A DNA stretch of 64,000 nt from Flavobacteriaceae bacterium. GTDB taxonomy: Bacteria > Bacteroidota > Bacteroidia > Flavobacteriales > Flavobacteriaceae. How positions within the stretch are numbered: the first letter of the stretch is position 1; every line of letters begins with the position of its first letter. Under the pieces are notes generated by a model. It saw only the letters and a list, made by a program, of their open reading frames with translations, did no database searches and had not been told where the DNA came from. A program made the translations under genes and the position numbers. This document shows positions 31,201 through 40,092 of this stretch, in pieces. The stretch spans positions 180,375 to 244,374 of the forward strand of contig NVXD01000017.1 in the NCBI GenBank assembly GCA_002746415.1. Reading direction: 5' to 3'.

Positions 31201-31502
31201 GGTTCAGCAATATATTGTTTGGCCCAAGTGAGTTACAAGTTTATGATGCAACCACTATTAGGTTACAGGAAGCTTCTTTCAGTTATACATTACCATCTAA
31301 ATTTTTAGATCGCACACCATTTGGTGCTTTGGTATTTACTGTATCTGGAAACAACCTTTGGTATAATGCTATCAATACTCCTAAGGGTGCTAGTTTTGAC
31401 CCTAACACTTCTGGTTTAGGTGTAGGTAATGGACAAGGTTTTGAGTTTATCAACGGACCAAGTTCCAGAAGATATGGATTCAGTGTAAAAGCAACTTTCT
31501 AA
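28275..31502 (+). CDS. SusC/RagA-type TonB-dependent outer membrane transporter
   Basis: 1075 residues. A signal peptide (1-22, cleaved after LSFA) is followed by a carboxypeptidase-regulatory-like domain (about 27-100; ISGNVTDQDGLPLPGVNIVV), the SusC-specific segment EVIVTALGIKREKQALGYAVAEV, a plug (about 115-245; PDGDVARVLQGKASGVQITN, FIVDGVPF) and a 22-strand barrel ending in the aromatic KATF. It takes up oligomers across the outer membrane using TonB energy, with the SusD lipoprotein as lid. susD follows after 23 bp. No glycoside hydrolase or regulator is adjacent, so the substrate cannot be deduced. Confidence 0.95.
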   Translation: MRTKLNGILTLLLAFIVHLSFAQEKTISGNVTDQDGLPLPGVNIVVEGTTTGTQTDFDGNYVIDASTGQTLLFSYIGQKDVSSAVGASNTINVQMEEDAQALEEVIVTALGIKREKQALGYAVAEVGADQLESRPDGDVARVLQGKASGVQITNQSGLSGSGTNIVIRGQSTFSSSNQALFIVDGVPFATDTNAAGDFIDGNNGSSRFLDLDPNSIESVNVLKGLAAATLYGSQGRNGVILITTKAGSAGTVGPRKTEITVNSSYFFNEIASLPDYQNQYGNGFDQSFGWFFSNWGPSFDRGGVSGWGNQGAIDNNGTLAHPYSTSTAAIQAAFPEYQGARYDWKPYNSVKDFFRQGGISNTSINVRGASDDGTIGYNINYGHLSDKGFTPNNSVTRNTLGIGGRAILSNKFTASGTLNFARTKFVSPPVALSQGNGSTGAGSSVFGDLWFTPRSINIQGLPHQDPVTGGSVYYRQNNSIQHPLWTVDNAETSQETNRVFGNASLQYEFNDNLNIVYRAGIDVYVESNINSQNKGGVNSNSGDVRIASGIYETWSNTNTIWDHNISLNGDYDISDRVGASFNVGATSRRELYNRTGVRSDGQQVFGVLRHFNFLNQNDIELSIERNIVGVYAQTEFDYDRMVYLTIAARNDWVSNFSKDNRTQFYPSASVSFLPTQAFDGLKSDNVLNYLKLRGGIGISANFESANYPVANTLVLNTQDAQDGTGSNIVTNTTGTVLGNPNLQPETLQEIELGLESRWWDGRITLDGSVYTRKTKDLILNQPLDPSTGYTSTNTNIGEITSDGVELDLGVNWIRSDNDGINWNTNVNFTAFETTVTDLGLDTDQVVYAGFSNLGNAAIQDEPLGVIFGSRILRDANDNFVIGGDGNYVTDPDNGIIGDPNPDWVMNIRNNISYKNFSLGFQFNYTQGGDIWSGTISTLLGRGLITETVDRENSYILPGVDQNGATNNLQINNSTFWFSNILFGPSELQVYDATTIRLQEASFSYTLPSKFLDRTPFGALVFTVSGNNLWYNAINTPKGASFDPNTSGLGVGNGQGFEFINGPSSRRYGFSVKATF

Positions 31503-31525
31503 GATAAATTTTTAAGATAAAAACA

Positions 31526-33235
31526 ATGAAAAAAATAACTAAATATATAGCTTTTGCTGTTCTTGGCGGTATGCTTGCATTCACTTCCTGTGAGACCACA
31601 GAATTGGATCTTACAGCGAATCCCAATGCATTAACACCGGATCAAGCCAGTGTAGATTTCTTTCTGAATTCAATTCAAGAAGATTTTGTAAGACAATTTG
31701 AAGGTGATGCCGATTTCAGTGATAACTGGGCTTCTGGTGGTAACACAACAGGCGATGGTTTTAACGAGTTTGGTCTAGAATTAACTCGTATCGTTCAAGG
31801 AGGTGGTAGACAATACTCAAGTATGTATCAGGACAGTGATATGTCTGACGAGTGGACCAATGCTTATAAAGGAATCCTAGCCGATATTCGTGCCATGACT
31901 CCTTTAGCCATTGAAGCAGATCAAAAACACCATATTGCTATAGCTCAATTTATTGAAGCATATCTTATGGTAACTATGGTAGATTTCTTTGGAGATGTGC
32001 CCTATTCAGAGGCTATTCAGGCCAATGAAGGTATTTTCAATCCAGTTGTGGATTCTGGAGCTAGTATCTATGAGGCGTCTTTAGCGCTTTTAGATCAAGC
32101 CATTTCTAATTTTAATGCTACTGCTGCATCTGAACCTACTAGTGATTTCTATTATGCAAATGATTATACCCAATGGGTAAAAGCTGCAAATACCTTGAAA
32201 ATGAAAATCTATCTTCAAAGAAGATTAGTTGATTCAGGAGCAATAGCAAGTTTTAATGCCATTGTAAGCGGCGGAAACTATATTCAGGATACTGCGGATG
32301 ATTTCCAATATAACTGGCCAGCTACAAGTGCAACTGGTCCGGATACTCGTCACCCAAGATATGGTATTAATTACCAAGCTGCTGGTGCAGGGGAATATAT
32401 GTCGAATTGGTTGATGAATTTAATGGATACAAGTAATGATCCTAGAACAAGGTACTATTTCTACAGACAGACTGATGCTGTTCCTGGTGCTGAAATTCCT
32501 TCTAATGAAGAATTATTGAACTGCTCCTTGGAAACTGCTCCTCAACATTATATTGATGGTGGGTATACTTTCTGTTGGTTAGACAATGGTTTTTGGGGTC
32601 GTGATCATGGTGATGCCGATGGTATTCCACCAGATGGTCTATTAAGAGCAACTTACGGAACTTATCCAGCAGGTGGACAGTTTGATGATAGTTCATTCAC
32701 AGCTATTGGTTTGGGAACAGGTGCCTCTGGTACTGGTGTTACCGTACTTTTATCTGCTTTTAACGTGGACTTCATGAAAGCTGAAGTAGCCATGACTAAC
32801 AGCGACATGACTGCTGCAAGAACTGCTATATTAGATGCTTTTGACAAGTCACAAGCAAAGGTTCAAGCATTTTTAGTAGGAAGAGAAGCTGGTGCAGATG
32901 TATCATTCGAACCATCTGCAGGTGTAATTGCAGCATACCGTAACACAATTGGAGCTAACTTTGATGGTGGAGATATGACCGATAAATGGAATGTATTGGC
33001 TGAGCAGTATTGGATTGCCCATTTTGGAAATGGCGTAGACCCTTATAACTTCTATAGAAGGAACCAATACCCAACTACCTTGCAAGCTAATTTAGAGGCA
33101 AACCCAGGAGAGTTCGTTAGGTCAATGTACTATCCTTCAAATGTAGTGAACACCAACTCTAGCATTAGCCAAAAGAGTAGTCATACCGTACCCGTTTTTT
33201 GGGATACTCACGCTAGCGGTCCTGCAGCCAATTAA
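31526..33235 (+). CDS. SusD/RagB-type surface lipoprotein
   Basis: 569 residues with a lipoprotein signal (lipobox near LAFTSC, Cys22 or so). It belongs to the SusD-like family with NANPNALTPDQA-type N-terminus and YKGILADIRAMTPLA, closest to the SusD-like_2 group. Tetratricopeptide-like helices span about 80-250. It binds substrate on the cell surface and caps the partner SusC barrel. It is directly downstream of susC and 30 bp before a small lipoprotein gene, so the three form one operon. Confidence 0.93.
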   Translation: MKKITKYIAFAVLGGMLAFTSCETTELDLTANPNALTPDQASVDFFLNSIQEDFVRQFEGDADFSDNWASGGNTTGDGFNEFGLELTRIVQGGGRQYSSMYQDSDMSDEWTNAYKGILADIRAMTPLAIEADQKHHIAIAQFIEAYLMVTMVDFFGDVPYSEAIQANEGIFNPVVDSGASIYEASLALLDQAISNFNATAASEPTSDFYYANDYTQWVKAANTLKMKIYLQRRLVDSGAIASFNAIVSGGNYIQDTADDFQYNWPATSATGPDTRHPRYGINYQAAGAGEYMSNWLMNLMDTSNDPRTRYYFYRQTDAVPGAEIPSNEELLNCSLETAPQHYIDGGYTFCWLDNGFWGRDHGDADGIPPDGLLRATYGTYPAGGQFDDSSFTAIGLGTGASGTGVTVLLSAFNVDFMKAEVAMTNSDMTAARTAILDAFDKSQAKVQAFLVGREAGADVSFEPSAGVIAAYRNTIGANFDGGDMTDKWNVLAEQYWIAHFGNGVDPYNFYRRNQYPTTLQANLEANPGEFVRSMYYPSNVVNTNSSISQKSSHTVPVFWDTHASGPAAN

Positions 33236-33265
33236 TATAACATAAAAAACATAAAATAAGAATTT

Positions 33266-34213
33266 ATGAAAAATTTAAAAATCTATATATTACTTGCTCT
33301 GGGGGTTTTCGTCTCATCCTGTAGTGAGGATGATAAAGTAACTGTAAACGTAGTAGATGCTGTCACACGTGGAGCAGTGCTTAGAACAGTTGCCATTACT
33401 GGAGGCGCTATGGATGTGCTTGATGAAAATGCAATCGTTACCATAGAGATAGAAGAACAGGATGCTGAGCTTGGTGCATTGTTATCAGAGGTACGTGTTT
33501 ACGCGAATCTTGTAGACAATACGGATGATGCAACAACAACAACAACTGAAACTTTATTAACAACACTCCCTGCATCTGCATTCTCCACAGGAGAATTTGG
33601 ATTGCCAAGAGGATCTTTTTCTGCTTCGCAAGCGGAAATAGCTACTGCCTTGGGAATTGCTTTTGGTGATTATAATTGTGGAGATCAATGGAATCTTAGG
33701 TTGGAACTTTCACTTACCGATGGAAGATTATTTACTGATACAGATGCAACAGGTAACATATCTGGAGGGTCTTTCTTTTCTTCTCCATACAACTACCGAA
33801 TATCTCTAATTGCACCACTTGCATCTGATGATTTGTTTACTGGTCAGTATCAATTGACAACAGTGACTCCAGGTATATATGGTGTAGCTGATTATTTAGA
33901 TGGTATCTATACAGTTGAATCTGTAGACAATACAACTAAGGTAATTAAAGATGTAACTAGTTTTCCAGCCTTTGGAGGTTTTGGACCAGTAGATGTTGAA
34001 TTCCAATTGGTTTGTGGTCAAATCATCCTTAGCCCTGCACAAAGTGTTGGTGCTGGTTGTAATGCTGCCATCCAAAGTGGCCCAGCAATTATAAATGCAA
34101 CCTATGATTTAGCTAATCCTGATGACAGTGATTTTATTATCAACTTTACATCGGATGAAACAGCAGATTGTACTTCAGCAGTTCAAGCTCAATTTAGATT
34201 GACAAAGATTTAA
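33266..34213 (+). CDS. Surface lipoprotein of the SusCD operon, function unknown
   Basis: 315 residues with a lipobox (VFVSSCSEDD, Cys19). The rest looks like a beta-rich sandwich protein without any family motif I can name. An acidic +2/+3 region after the Cys (SEDDK) fits the Bacteroidota surface-lipoprotein export signal. By position (third gene after susC and susD) it may be a SusE/F-like substrate-binding protein. A (CAA)n run at 33531-33546 encodes a poly-threonine stretch. A strong terminator ends the operon 32 bp downstream. Confidence 0.75.
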   Translation: MKNLKIYILLALGVFVSSCSEDDKVTVNVVDAVTRGAVLRTVAITGGAMDVLDENAIVTIEIEEQDAELGALLSEVRVYANLVDNTDDATTTTTETLLTTLPASAFSTGEFGLPRGSFSASQAEIATALGIAFGDYNCGDQWNLRLELSLTDGRLFTDTDATGNISGGSFFSSPYNYRISLIAPLASDDLFTGQYQLTTVTPGIYGVADYLDGIYTVESVDNTTKVIKDVTSFPAFGGFGPVDVEFQLVCGQIILSPAQSVGAGCNAAIQSGPAIINATYDLANPDDSDFIINFTSDETADCTSAVQAQFRLTKI

Positions 34214-34244
34214 CTGAAAAGTTAAAATTATAATACATATTTAA

Positions 34245-34278
34245 AAAAGGGAGAGACTGTTATAAGTCTCTCCCTTTT
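34245..34278 (+). terminator. Terminator of the susCD operon
   Basis: AAAAGGGAGAGACT (34245-34258) and AGTCTCTCCCTTTT (34265-34278) are perfect complements with a 6-nt loop and a T-rich tail (TTTTGTTTTT). Confidence 0.9.
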
Positions 34279-34313
34279 GTTTTTACCAGATATACTGATA
34301 GCTATTTTTCTCC

Positions 34314-34321
34314 TATTTTTG
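34314..34321 (+). promoter_or_regulatory. -7 box before the sulfotransferase-like gene (TATTTTTG)
   Basis: TATTTTTG matches TAnnTTTG perfectly, lies 16 bp before the ATG at 34338 and follows the susCD terminator. There is no TTG at the proper distance. It suggests that the next two genes form their own transcription unit. Confidence 0.5.
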
Positions 34322-34337
34322 CTTTAAAATTTTTGCA

Positions 34338-36629
34338 ATGAAATTAAACTTCTTTAAATACTCCATATTTATTTTATTCCTATTTCTTGGTTTAACTAAC
34401 GCTTTCTCCCAAAATACAGTGGGTGTTTTGCAAAATTCAGAAGCTTCTTATAATGGTTATACATTTTATACTGTAAACCAAAACACTTATTTAATTGATA
34501 ACTGTGGGCAAGTAATCAACAAATGGACTAGTGATTTTAATCCTGGAAATGCGGTATATCTCCTTGAAGATGGATCCATACTTAGAACCGGAAAAATTGT
34601 TAATCCAGATATTACCATTGGAGGTATTGGTGGTAGATTAGAAATTAAAGATTGGGATGATAATCTTATATGGGAGTACACCTACTCCACTTCACAAGTG
34701 AGTCAGCATCACGATGTTTATCCATTACCTAATGGAAACATTCTTATACTTGCTTTAACTAGAAAAACTGACACTCAAGCTTTAGATGCAGGTAGAAATC
34801 CAGCAAACTTAATTGGAGGTGAGCTTTATAATGAACAAATAATTGAAATTCAACCTCTAGGAACCAATGATGCTACCATTGTATGGGAATGGAACATATG
34901 GGATCATTTAATTCAAGATTTTGATAATACAAAAGACAATTTTGGAGTGATTGCTGATAATCCTCAGCTTTTAGATATAAACTATTTAGGTTTCTCTGGT
35001 GGAGGAACAAATTGGATGCATGTAAATTCCATACAATACAATGAACAATTAGATCAAATTGTTTTTAGCGCCAGACAATTAAATGAATTTTATATCATTG
35101 ATCATTCCACAACAACAGCAGAAGCAGCTTCCCATACTGGAGGAGACAGAGGTAAAGGTGGAGATTTGTTATACAGATGGGGTAATCCATTGGCATATAG
35201 ACAAGGAACTTTAGATGATCAACAATTACATGGACAACATTTCCCAAATTGGATTCCAAATACGCATCCTGATGGCGATAAAATTATTTTATATAATAAT
35301 GGATCAGGCAGAACCCCCTTTTTCTCAGAGGTTAAAATCATAGACCCCCCACAAACTTCTCCTGGTAACTATATAGTTCCTATTGCCAGCAGTTTTGGAC
35401 CATCTCAGCCAGATTACACATATGTTGACCCAGATAACCAAGAAGATTTCTTTTCGCTTATTCTATCAAGTGCACAACGCCTACCAAATGGAAATACTTT
35501 AATATGTGAAGGTACAAGTGGCCATTTTTTTGAAATAGATAGTAGCGAAAATATTGTTTGGTCTTATATCAATCCAGATACCAAAGCGGGAATCCTTAGC
35601 CAAGGAGACGCCCCGCCTACCGCAAATAATATTTTTCGTGTCCTTAGGTATGGTCTGGATTATCCAGCTTTTAATGGCCGGGATTTAACACCAGGAGACC
35701 CTATTGAACTGAACCCCAATCTAAATGGCTGTTCTGTTTTTGATGACTCAATAACTGTTCTTATCGATGATGCAAACGGAACCGAAGGCGGAACCATAGA
35801 TTTTCCTATAACCTTAAACAAGCCAATTGAGGAAGACATCACTATTACTTTTTCTTTCACTGATGAAACAGCTGGTGCCAGTGATTATGATAACACAAGT
35901 ATAATGGTCACTATTCTTGAAGGCAATACTACTAGCATAGCTAGTGTTGTCCTTAATGATGATGTGATAGATGAACCAAATGAGACGTTCATCATCAATG
36001 TAAGTGCTATTGATGCTAATACTGATGTAACTATTTCTGATACTGCAATAGGCAGTATTATAGATGATGATGAAACACCAACCTTAACAATTGAAGATAC
36101 CGCTATTTTAGAAGGAGGCATTCTTGAATTTCCAATAACATTGAGCAACCCAAGTTCAGAAGATATTATTCTAAGCTTACAAATTACAGATATTACTACT
36201 GATAACTTAGACTATACAAATCCCAATGTGCAAATTACAATTCCAGCTGGTTCATTAACCTCGTCCATTACTATTCCAACGGTTGTAGATGATAATGATG
36301 AGGCAAACGAAACCTTTGATGTTTCATTGACATTAGTTTCTGGCACCTTAGGAAGTTCTAGCAATACTGCAATTGGAACAATCTTAAATGATGATTTTGG
36401 AGAATCCCTTGTTGTTTTATACCCTATTCCAATTACTTCAGACAAGTTGTTGATAGTTCATTCACCTATTGAAATGGAGTTAATAGAAGTTTTTAATATG
36501 GCCGGCGTAAAGGTGACTACCGCTACCAATACAAATTCAATTGACCTATCTCATTTATCTTCGGGTATTTACATTGTATCCCTACACTCAGATTCTGGTG
36601 TTATAAAAAAGAAAATTGTTAAACAGTAA
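34338..36629 (+). CDS. Secreted aryl-sulfotransferase-like protein with Calx-beta and T9SS domains
   Basis: 763 residues. Order of parts: signal peptide (1-24), an arylsulfotransferase-type beta-propeller (about 30-450), two Calx-beta repeats (about 470-575 and 580-680; each with a DDVIDEPNETF- or DDNDEANETF-type calcium loop), and a C-terminal type A sorting domain (about 690-763; ends GIYIVSLHSDSGVIKKKIVKQ). Family-typical histidines lie in SQHHDVYPLPNGN, NWMHVNSIQYN and LHGQHFPNW. ASST enzymes move sulfate between phenolic compounds via a sulfohistidine; activity of this subgroup is inferred. It is exported by Sec and then T9SS, ending on the surface or outside. The next gene is 37 bp away by its likely start. 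Confidence 0.85.
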   Translation: MKLNFFKYSIFILFLFLGLTNAFSQNTVGVLQNSEASYNGYTFYTVNQNTYLIDNCGQVINKWTSDFNPGNAVYLLEDGSILRTGKIVNPDITIGGIGGRLEIKDWDDNLIWEYTYSTSQVSQHHDVYPLPNGNILILALTRKTDTQALDAGRNPANLIGGELYNEQIIEIQPLGTNDATIVWEWNIWDHLIQDFDNTKDNFGVIADNPQLLDINYLGFSGGGTNWMHVNSIQYNEQLDQIVFSARQLNEFYIIDHSTTTAEAASHTGGDRGKGGDLLYRWGNPLAYRQGTLDDQQLHGQHFPNWIPNTHPDGDKIILYNNGSGRTPFFSEVKIIDPPQTSPGNYIVPIASSFGPSQPDYTYVDPDNQEDFFSLILSSAQRLPNGNTLICEGTSGHFFEIDSSENIVWSYINPDTKAGILSQGDAPPTANNIFRVLRYGLDYPAFNGRDLTPGDPIELNPNLNGCSVFDDSITVLIDDANGTEGGTIDFPITLNKPIEEDITITFSFTDETAGASDYDNTSIMVTILEGNTTSIASVVLNDDVIDEPNETFIINVSAIDANTDVTISDTAIGSIIDDDETPTLTIEDTAILEGGILEFPITLSNPSSEDIILSLQITDITTDNLDYTNPNVQITIPAGSLTSSITIPTVVDDNDEANETFDVSLTLVSGTLGSSSNTAIGTILNDDFGESLVVLYPIPITSDKLLIVHSPIEMELIEVFNMAGVKVTTATNTNSIDLSHLSSGIYIVSLHSDSGVIKKKIVKQ

Positions 36630-36666
36630 TATTTCATGGTTTTTTAATCAATACAAAAAAATAGGC

Positions 36667-39600
36667 ATGAAAAAGATATTTCTAATTCTATTGTTAACAA
36701 TTGTCAGTTGTACCAATACATCTGACAAAAAGAGTGATTTATCAAGTATCCCCGAAAATTCATCTCAAAAGACCAAAAAAGTTTTTGAAAAAATCGCTGC
36801 AGATTACAGCGGATTACAATTTGAAAACAAAATCGTTGAAGATGTTGAAGGCCTAGCAAATCTTTTCAACTTCGACTATTTTTATAATGGTGCCGGTGTT
36901 GGTGTTGAAGACATTGATAATGATGGCCTTCTAGATATTTTCTTTTGTGGAAACCAAGTCAACAATAAACTCTTTCTTAATAAAGGGGATTTAAAATTTG
37001 AAGATATAAGTGAATTTGCCAATATCAATATAGGCAAGAACTGGTCCAATGGGATAACTTTTGTTGACATAAACAATGACGGCTGGAAAGATATTTATAT
37101 CTCACAGGGCGGTCCTAACCAACGGTTAAATCGCAAAAATTTACTATACATTAACCTCCAAGATGGCACCTTTGAAGAAAAGGCTGAAATCTATGGCCTG
37201 GCAGATATGGGCATTAGTACGCAATCCGCTTTTTTTGATTATGACAATGATGGAGATTTGGATTGCATTGTCATGAATGAAAACGAGTTATATGGCGTAG
37301 ATCCAGTAAACCTCTATAAATTAGTAAACAATAATCCAGAAGCTGTGTATTTTAATAGCTCACATCTTTATCGCAATGACAATGGTAAATTTGTGGACAT
37401 TACCCAAGAAGCTGGAATACAGCGACCCATATTTGGACTTGGGCTTTCTATTACAGATATTAATGATGATGGTTGGCTTGATTTTTATATTGCAAGCGAT
37501 TACTACATTCCAGATGCATTATTCATCAACAATAGAGATGGCACCTTTTCTGACCAAATTAAAACATATACCAATCAAGTTTCCTTTTATGGAATGGGTA
37601 TGGATATTGCCGACATAAACAATGACAATAAACAAGACATTTTTGTTCTTGACATGGCAGCAAATGACCATATAAGATCCAAAACACTAATGGCTTCTAT
37701 GAGCACAGGAAGGTTTGATTATTTGGTAAACAAAGCTGACTTTCACTATCAATACATGTACAACTCATTTCAACTGAATATAGGCAATAATAAGTTTAAC
37801 AATATTGGTCAATTGACACAAACAGCTAATACAGACTGGAGTTGGTCAGTATTAATGTCAGATTTTGATCAGGACGAGGACAAAGACATATACATTACCA
37901 ATGGTTACCGAAAATATGCCTTGGACAATGATCTACAACAAAAAATCTACAATACCCAAAGAAAATATGGCGGCAATGTTCCTTTAGAAATCAAGAAGCA
38001 GCTATATGCCGATATGCCATCAGAAAAACTTCAAAACATTCTGTATCAGAACAACAAAAAATTTAGTTTTGAAAATGTATCAAGCAAATGGGGACTTGGG
38101 GATTATTCTTTCAGCAATGGTGCAGCACAAGGAGATTTAGACAATGATGGAGACCTAGAATTAATAGTCAATAACATAGATGATAATACCTTCCTCTACA
38201 AGAACCTGTCTGTTGAAAATAATTTAGGAAACTACCTAAAAGTTAAAGGCATAGGAAAGCTTTCAGAATCGTATCCAAAAATTAAAATCATCTATAATGG
38301 AAAATCCCAATTTATTGAAAGTAGAAGAGTTCGCGGTTACCGTTCTTCCCATGATGATATTGCACATTTTGGATTAGGAAAAGAAAAAACGGTCGATACC
38401 ATTAGAATCACATGGCCAAGTGGGAAAATTGAAGAAAAATATAATATTCAAGTCAATTCCCTTGTAACTTTTGAAGAACAGAATGCTAAAATCGACAAAA
38501 GAAAACAGAGGGAACCAAGGCAAATGTTTTCAAAAGTTGCTCCATCAAAATTTAACTTGAATTTTACCCATAAAGAAAATGTTTACAATGATTTCGAAAA
38601 AGAAATACTGCTCCCCTATAAACAATCTACTATGGGTCCTTTTATCACAAAAGGAGATATAAATGGGGATGGTTTAGAAGATTTATATGTGAGCGGGGCA
38701 TCTGGACAGGCAGGTCAAGTTTTTGTACAAACTTCATCCGGCTTTAAAAAATTAATTTCGCCTGTAATAGAAAATGATAAAGGGTATGAGGACATGGAAG
38801 CTGTCTTTTTTGATTTTGATGGTGATAAGGATGTAGACCTTTACGTGGTAAGCGGAGGAAATGCGTTTGATGAAAATTCATCCTATTATGCAGATAGAAT
38901 ATACCTAAATGATGGAAAAGGCTTATTTACTAAACTTAAAAGTGAAGCTTTAGGTCACTATCCAAAAAGTGGAAAATCTGTAACCATTCTTGATTTTGAC
39001 AAAGATGGAGACAATGATATTTTAGTGGGAAACAGAATTATTCCAAAAAATTATCCAAAACCTGCAGCTTCAACCTTATATGAAAATATAGATGGGAAGC
39101 TGAAAGATGTAACCAAAGAAAAAGCTAAAGATTTATTGAATTTTGGAATTGTCAACAGCATCATAACAACAGATTTTAACAATGACGGATGGGATGATTT
39201 TATTGCTGTTGGTGAATGGACAGGTATTGGTTTTTTTGAAAACAAAAAGGGAATATTTTCTAATATATCATTAAACAACAAAACATTTAATGAAAAAGGT
39301 TGGTGGTATTCCGTTCATGAAACAGATGTTAACAAGGATGGGCTAAAAGATTATTTGGTGGGCAACGTTGGTCTGAACTTAAAATTTAAGGCAAGTATTG
39401 AAAAACCATTTAAAATATACGCCCACGATTTTGATAATAATGGCACTCAGGATATTGTTTTAACTAAAAAATATAATGGGGAATATGTCCCTGTTAGAGG
39501 AAGAGAATGTTCATCACAGCAGATGCCATTTATACAAGAAAAATTTCCATCATATAATGATTTTGCTAATGCTACTTTAAACGATGTATACGGGGACAAA

Positions 39601-40002
39601 CTTAATGAGTCCTATCAAAGTGAAGTCTCTGAATTTAAATCCATACTCCTGATCAATAAAGGAAATGGGCAATTTAAAAAACAGCTATTACCAATGGAAG
39701 CCCAAGCTTTTCCAATACTGAATTTTGTTACTTATGACATCAATAAGGACGGTTATGAAGATTGTATTCTTGCAGGAAATATTTATGGAACAGAAGTAGA
39801 GACTCCTAGATTAGATGCTATATCTGGCCTTGTACTTCTTTCTAATGGCAAAGATGGATATACACCTACACCATATTGGGAAAGTGGACTTTATTTAGAT
39901 GGAAATGTAAAAAATATTGAAGTTCTTAACACACCTAAAGGTATTATTCTATTAAATACTATCAATAATGGCGTCCTTGGCATTCATCAATTAAATAACT
40001 GA
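36667..40002 (+). CDS. Lipoprotein with FG-GAP/VCBS repeats and a central UnbV/ASPIC domain
   Basis: 1111 residues from the ATG at 36667. This start is chosen because it gives a lipoprotein signal (LTIVSC) and because the upstream in-frame ATG at 36616 lies inside the preceding gene. I count 14 calcium-loop repeats of the D-x-[DN]-x-[DNG]-G-x-x-D type, seven before and seven after a central ASPIC/UnbV segment (about 540-600; ESRRVRGYRSSHDDIAHFGLG, TWPSGKIEE). Such repeats fold as calcium-binding beta-propellers in integrin-like surface proteins, and many Bacteroidota keep them near SusCD genes. It is probably outer-membrane anchored with a role in binding. No catalytic motif is seen. Confidence 0.87.
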   Translation: MKKIFLILLLTIVSCTNTSDKKSDLSSIPENSSQKTKKVFEKIAADYSGLQFENKIVEDVEGLANLFNFDYFYNGAGVGVEDIDNDGLLDIFFCGNQVNNKLFLNKGDLKFEDISEFANINIGKNWSNGITFVDINNDGWKDIYISQGGPNQRLNRKNLLYINLQDGTFEEKAEIYGLADMGISTQSAFFDYDNDGDLDCIVMNENELYGVDPVNLYKLVNNNPEAVYFNSSHLYRNDNGKFVDITQEAGIQRPIFGLGLSITDINDDGWLDFYIASDYYIPDALFINNRDGTFSDQIKTYTNQVSFYGMGMDIADINNDNKQDIFVLDMAANDHIRSKTLMASMSTGRFDYLVNKADFHYQYMYNSFQLNIGNNKFNNIGQLTQTANTDWSWSVLMSDFDQDEDKDIYITNGYRKYALDNDLQQKIYNTQRKYGGNVPLEIKKQLYADMPSEKLQNILYQNNKKFSFENVSSKWGLGDYSFSNGAAQGDLDNDGDLELIVNNIDDNTFLYKNLSVENNLGNYLKVKGIGKLSESYPKIKIIYNGKSQFIESRRVRGYRSSHDDIAHFGLGKEKTVDTIRITWPSGKIEEKYNIQVNSLVTFEEQNAKIDKRKQREPRQMFSKVAPSKFNLNFTHKENVYNDFEKEILLPYKQSTMGPFITKGDINGDGLEDLYVSGASGQAGQVFVQTSSGFKKLISPVIENDKGYEDMEAVFFDFDGDKDVDLYVVSGGNAFDENSSYYADRIYLNDGKGLFTKLKSEALGHYPKSGKSVTILDFDKDGDNDILVGNRIIPKNYPKPAASTLYENIDGKLKDVTKEKAKDLLNFGIVNSIITTDFNNDGWDDFIAVGEWTGIGFFENKKGIFSNISLNNKTFNEKGWWYSVHETDVNKDGLKDYLVGNVGLNLKFKASIEKPFKIYAHDFDNNGTQDIVLTKKYNGEYVPVRGRECSSQQMPFIQEKFPSYNDFANATLNDVYGDKLNESYQSEVSEFKSILLINKGNGQFKKQLLPMEAQAFPILNFVTYDINKDGYEDCILAGNIYGTEVETPRLDAISGLVLLSNGKDGYTPTPYWESGLYLDGNVKNIEVLNTPKGIILLNTINNGVLGIHQLNN

Positions 40003-40064
40003 TTCAAGCTAAAAATTTAATCTTCTAAAAATTTAAAATAAAAGTGGTGCTATGTGTAAAAAAG

Positions 40065-40081
40065 ACTACTTCCAAAGTAGT
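40065..40081 (+). repeat. Palindrome overlapping the rlmB promoter
   Basis: ACTACTT (40065-40071) and AAGTAGT (40075-40081) are perfect inverted repeats with a 3-bp spacer. The last T is the first base of the TACCTTTG promoter box, so a bound protein here would block initiation. It could equally be chance. Confidence 0.4.
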
Positions 40082-40088
40082 ACCTTTG
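40081..40088 (+). promoter_or_regulatory. rlmB promoter -7 box (TACCTTTG)
   Basis: A perfect TAnnTTTG match ending only 4 bp before the ATG at 40093. If transcription begins at the usual distance of about 5-8 bp past the box, the mRNA would be leaderless or nearly so. No good -33 TTG is visible. Confidence 0.5.
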
Positions 40089-40092
40089 TCTG

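Noticed and set aside
33531..33546. (CAA)n microsatellite as a phase-variation tract
   Set aside because: It is a triplet repeat in frame coding for threonine, so length changes would not shift the frame.
36616..36666. Longer start for the FG-GAP lipoprotein
   Set aside because: It overlaps the preceding gene and would bury the lipoprotein signal 17 residues from the N-terminus.
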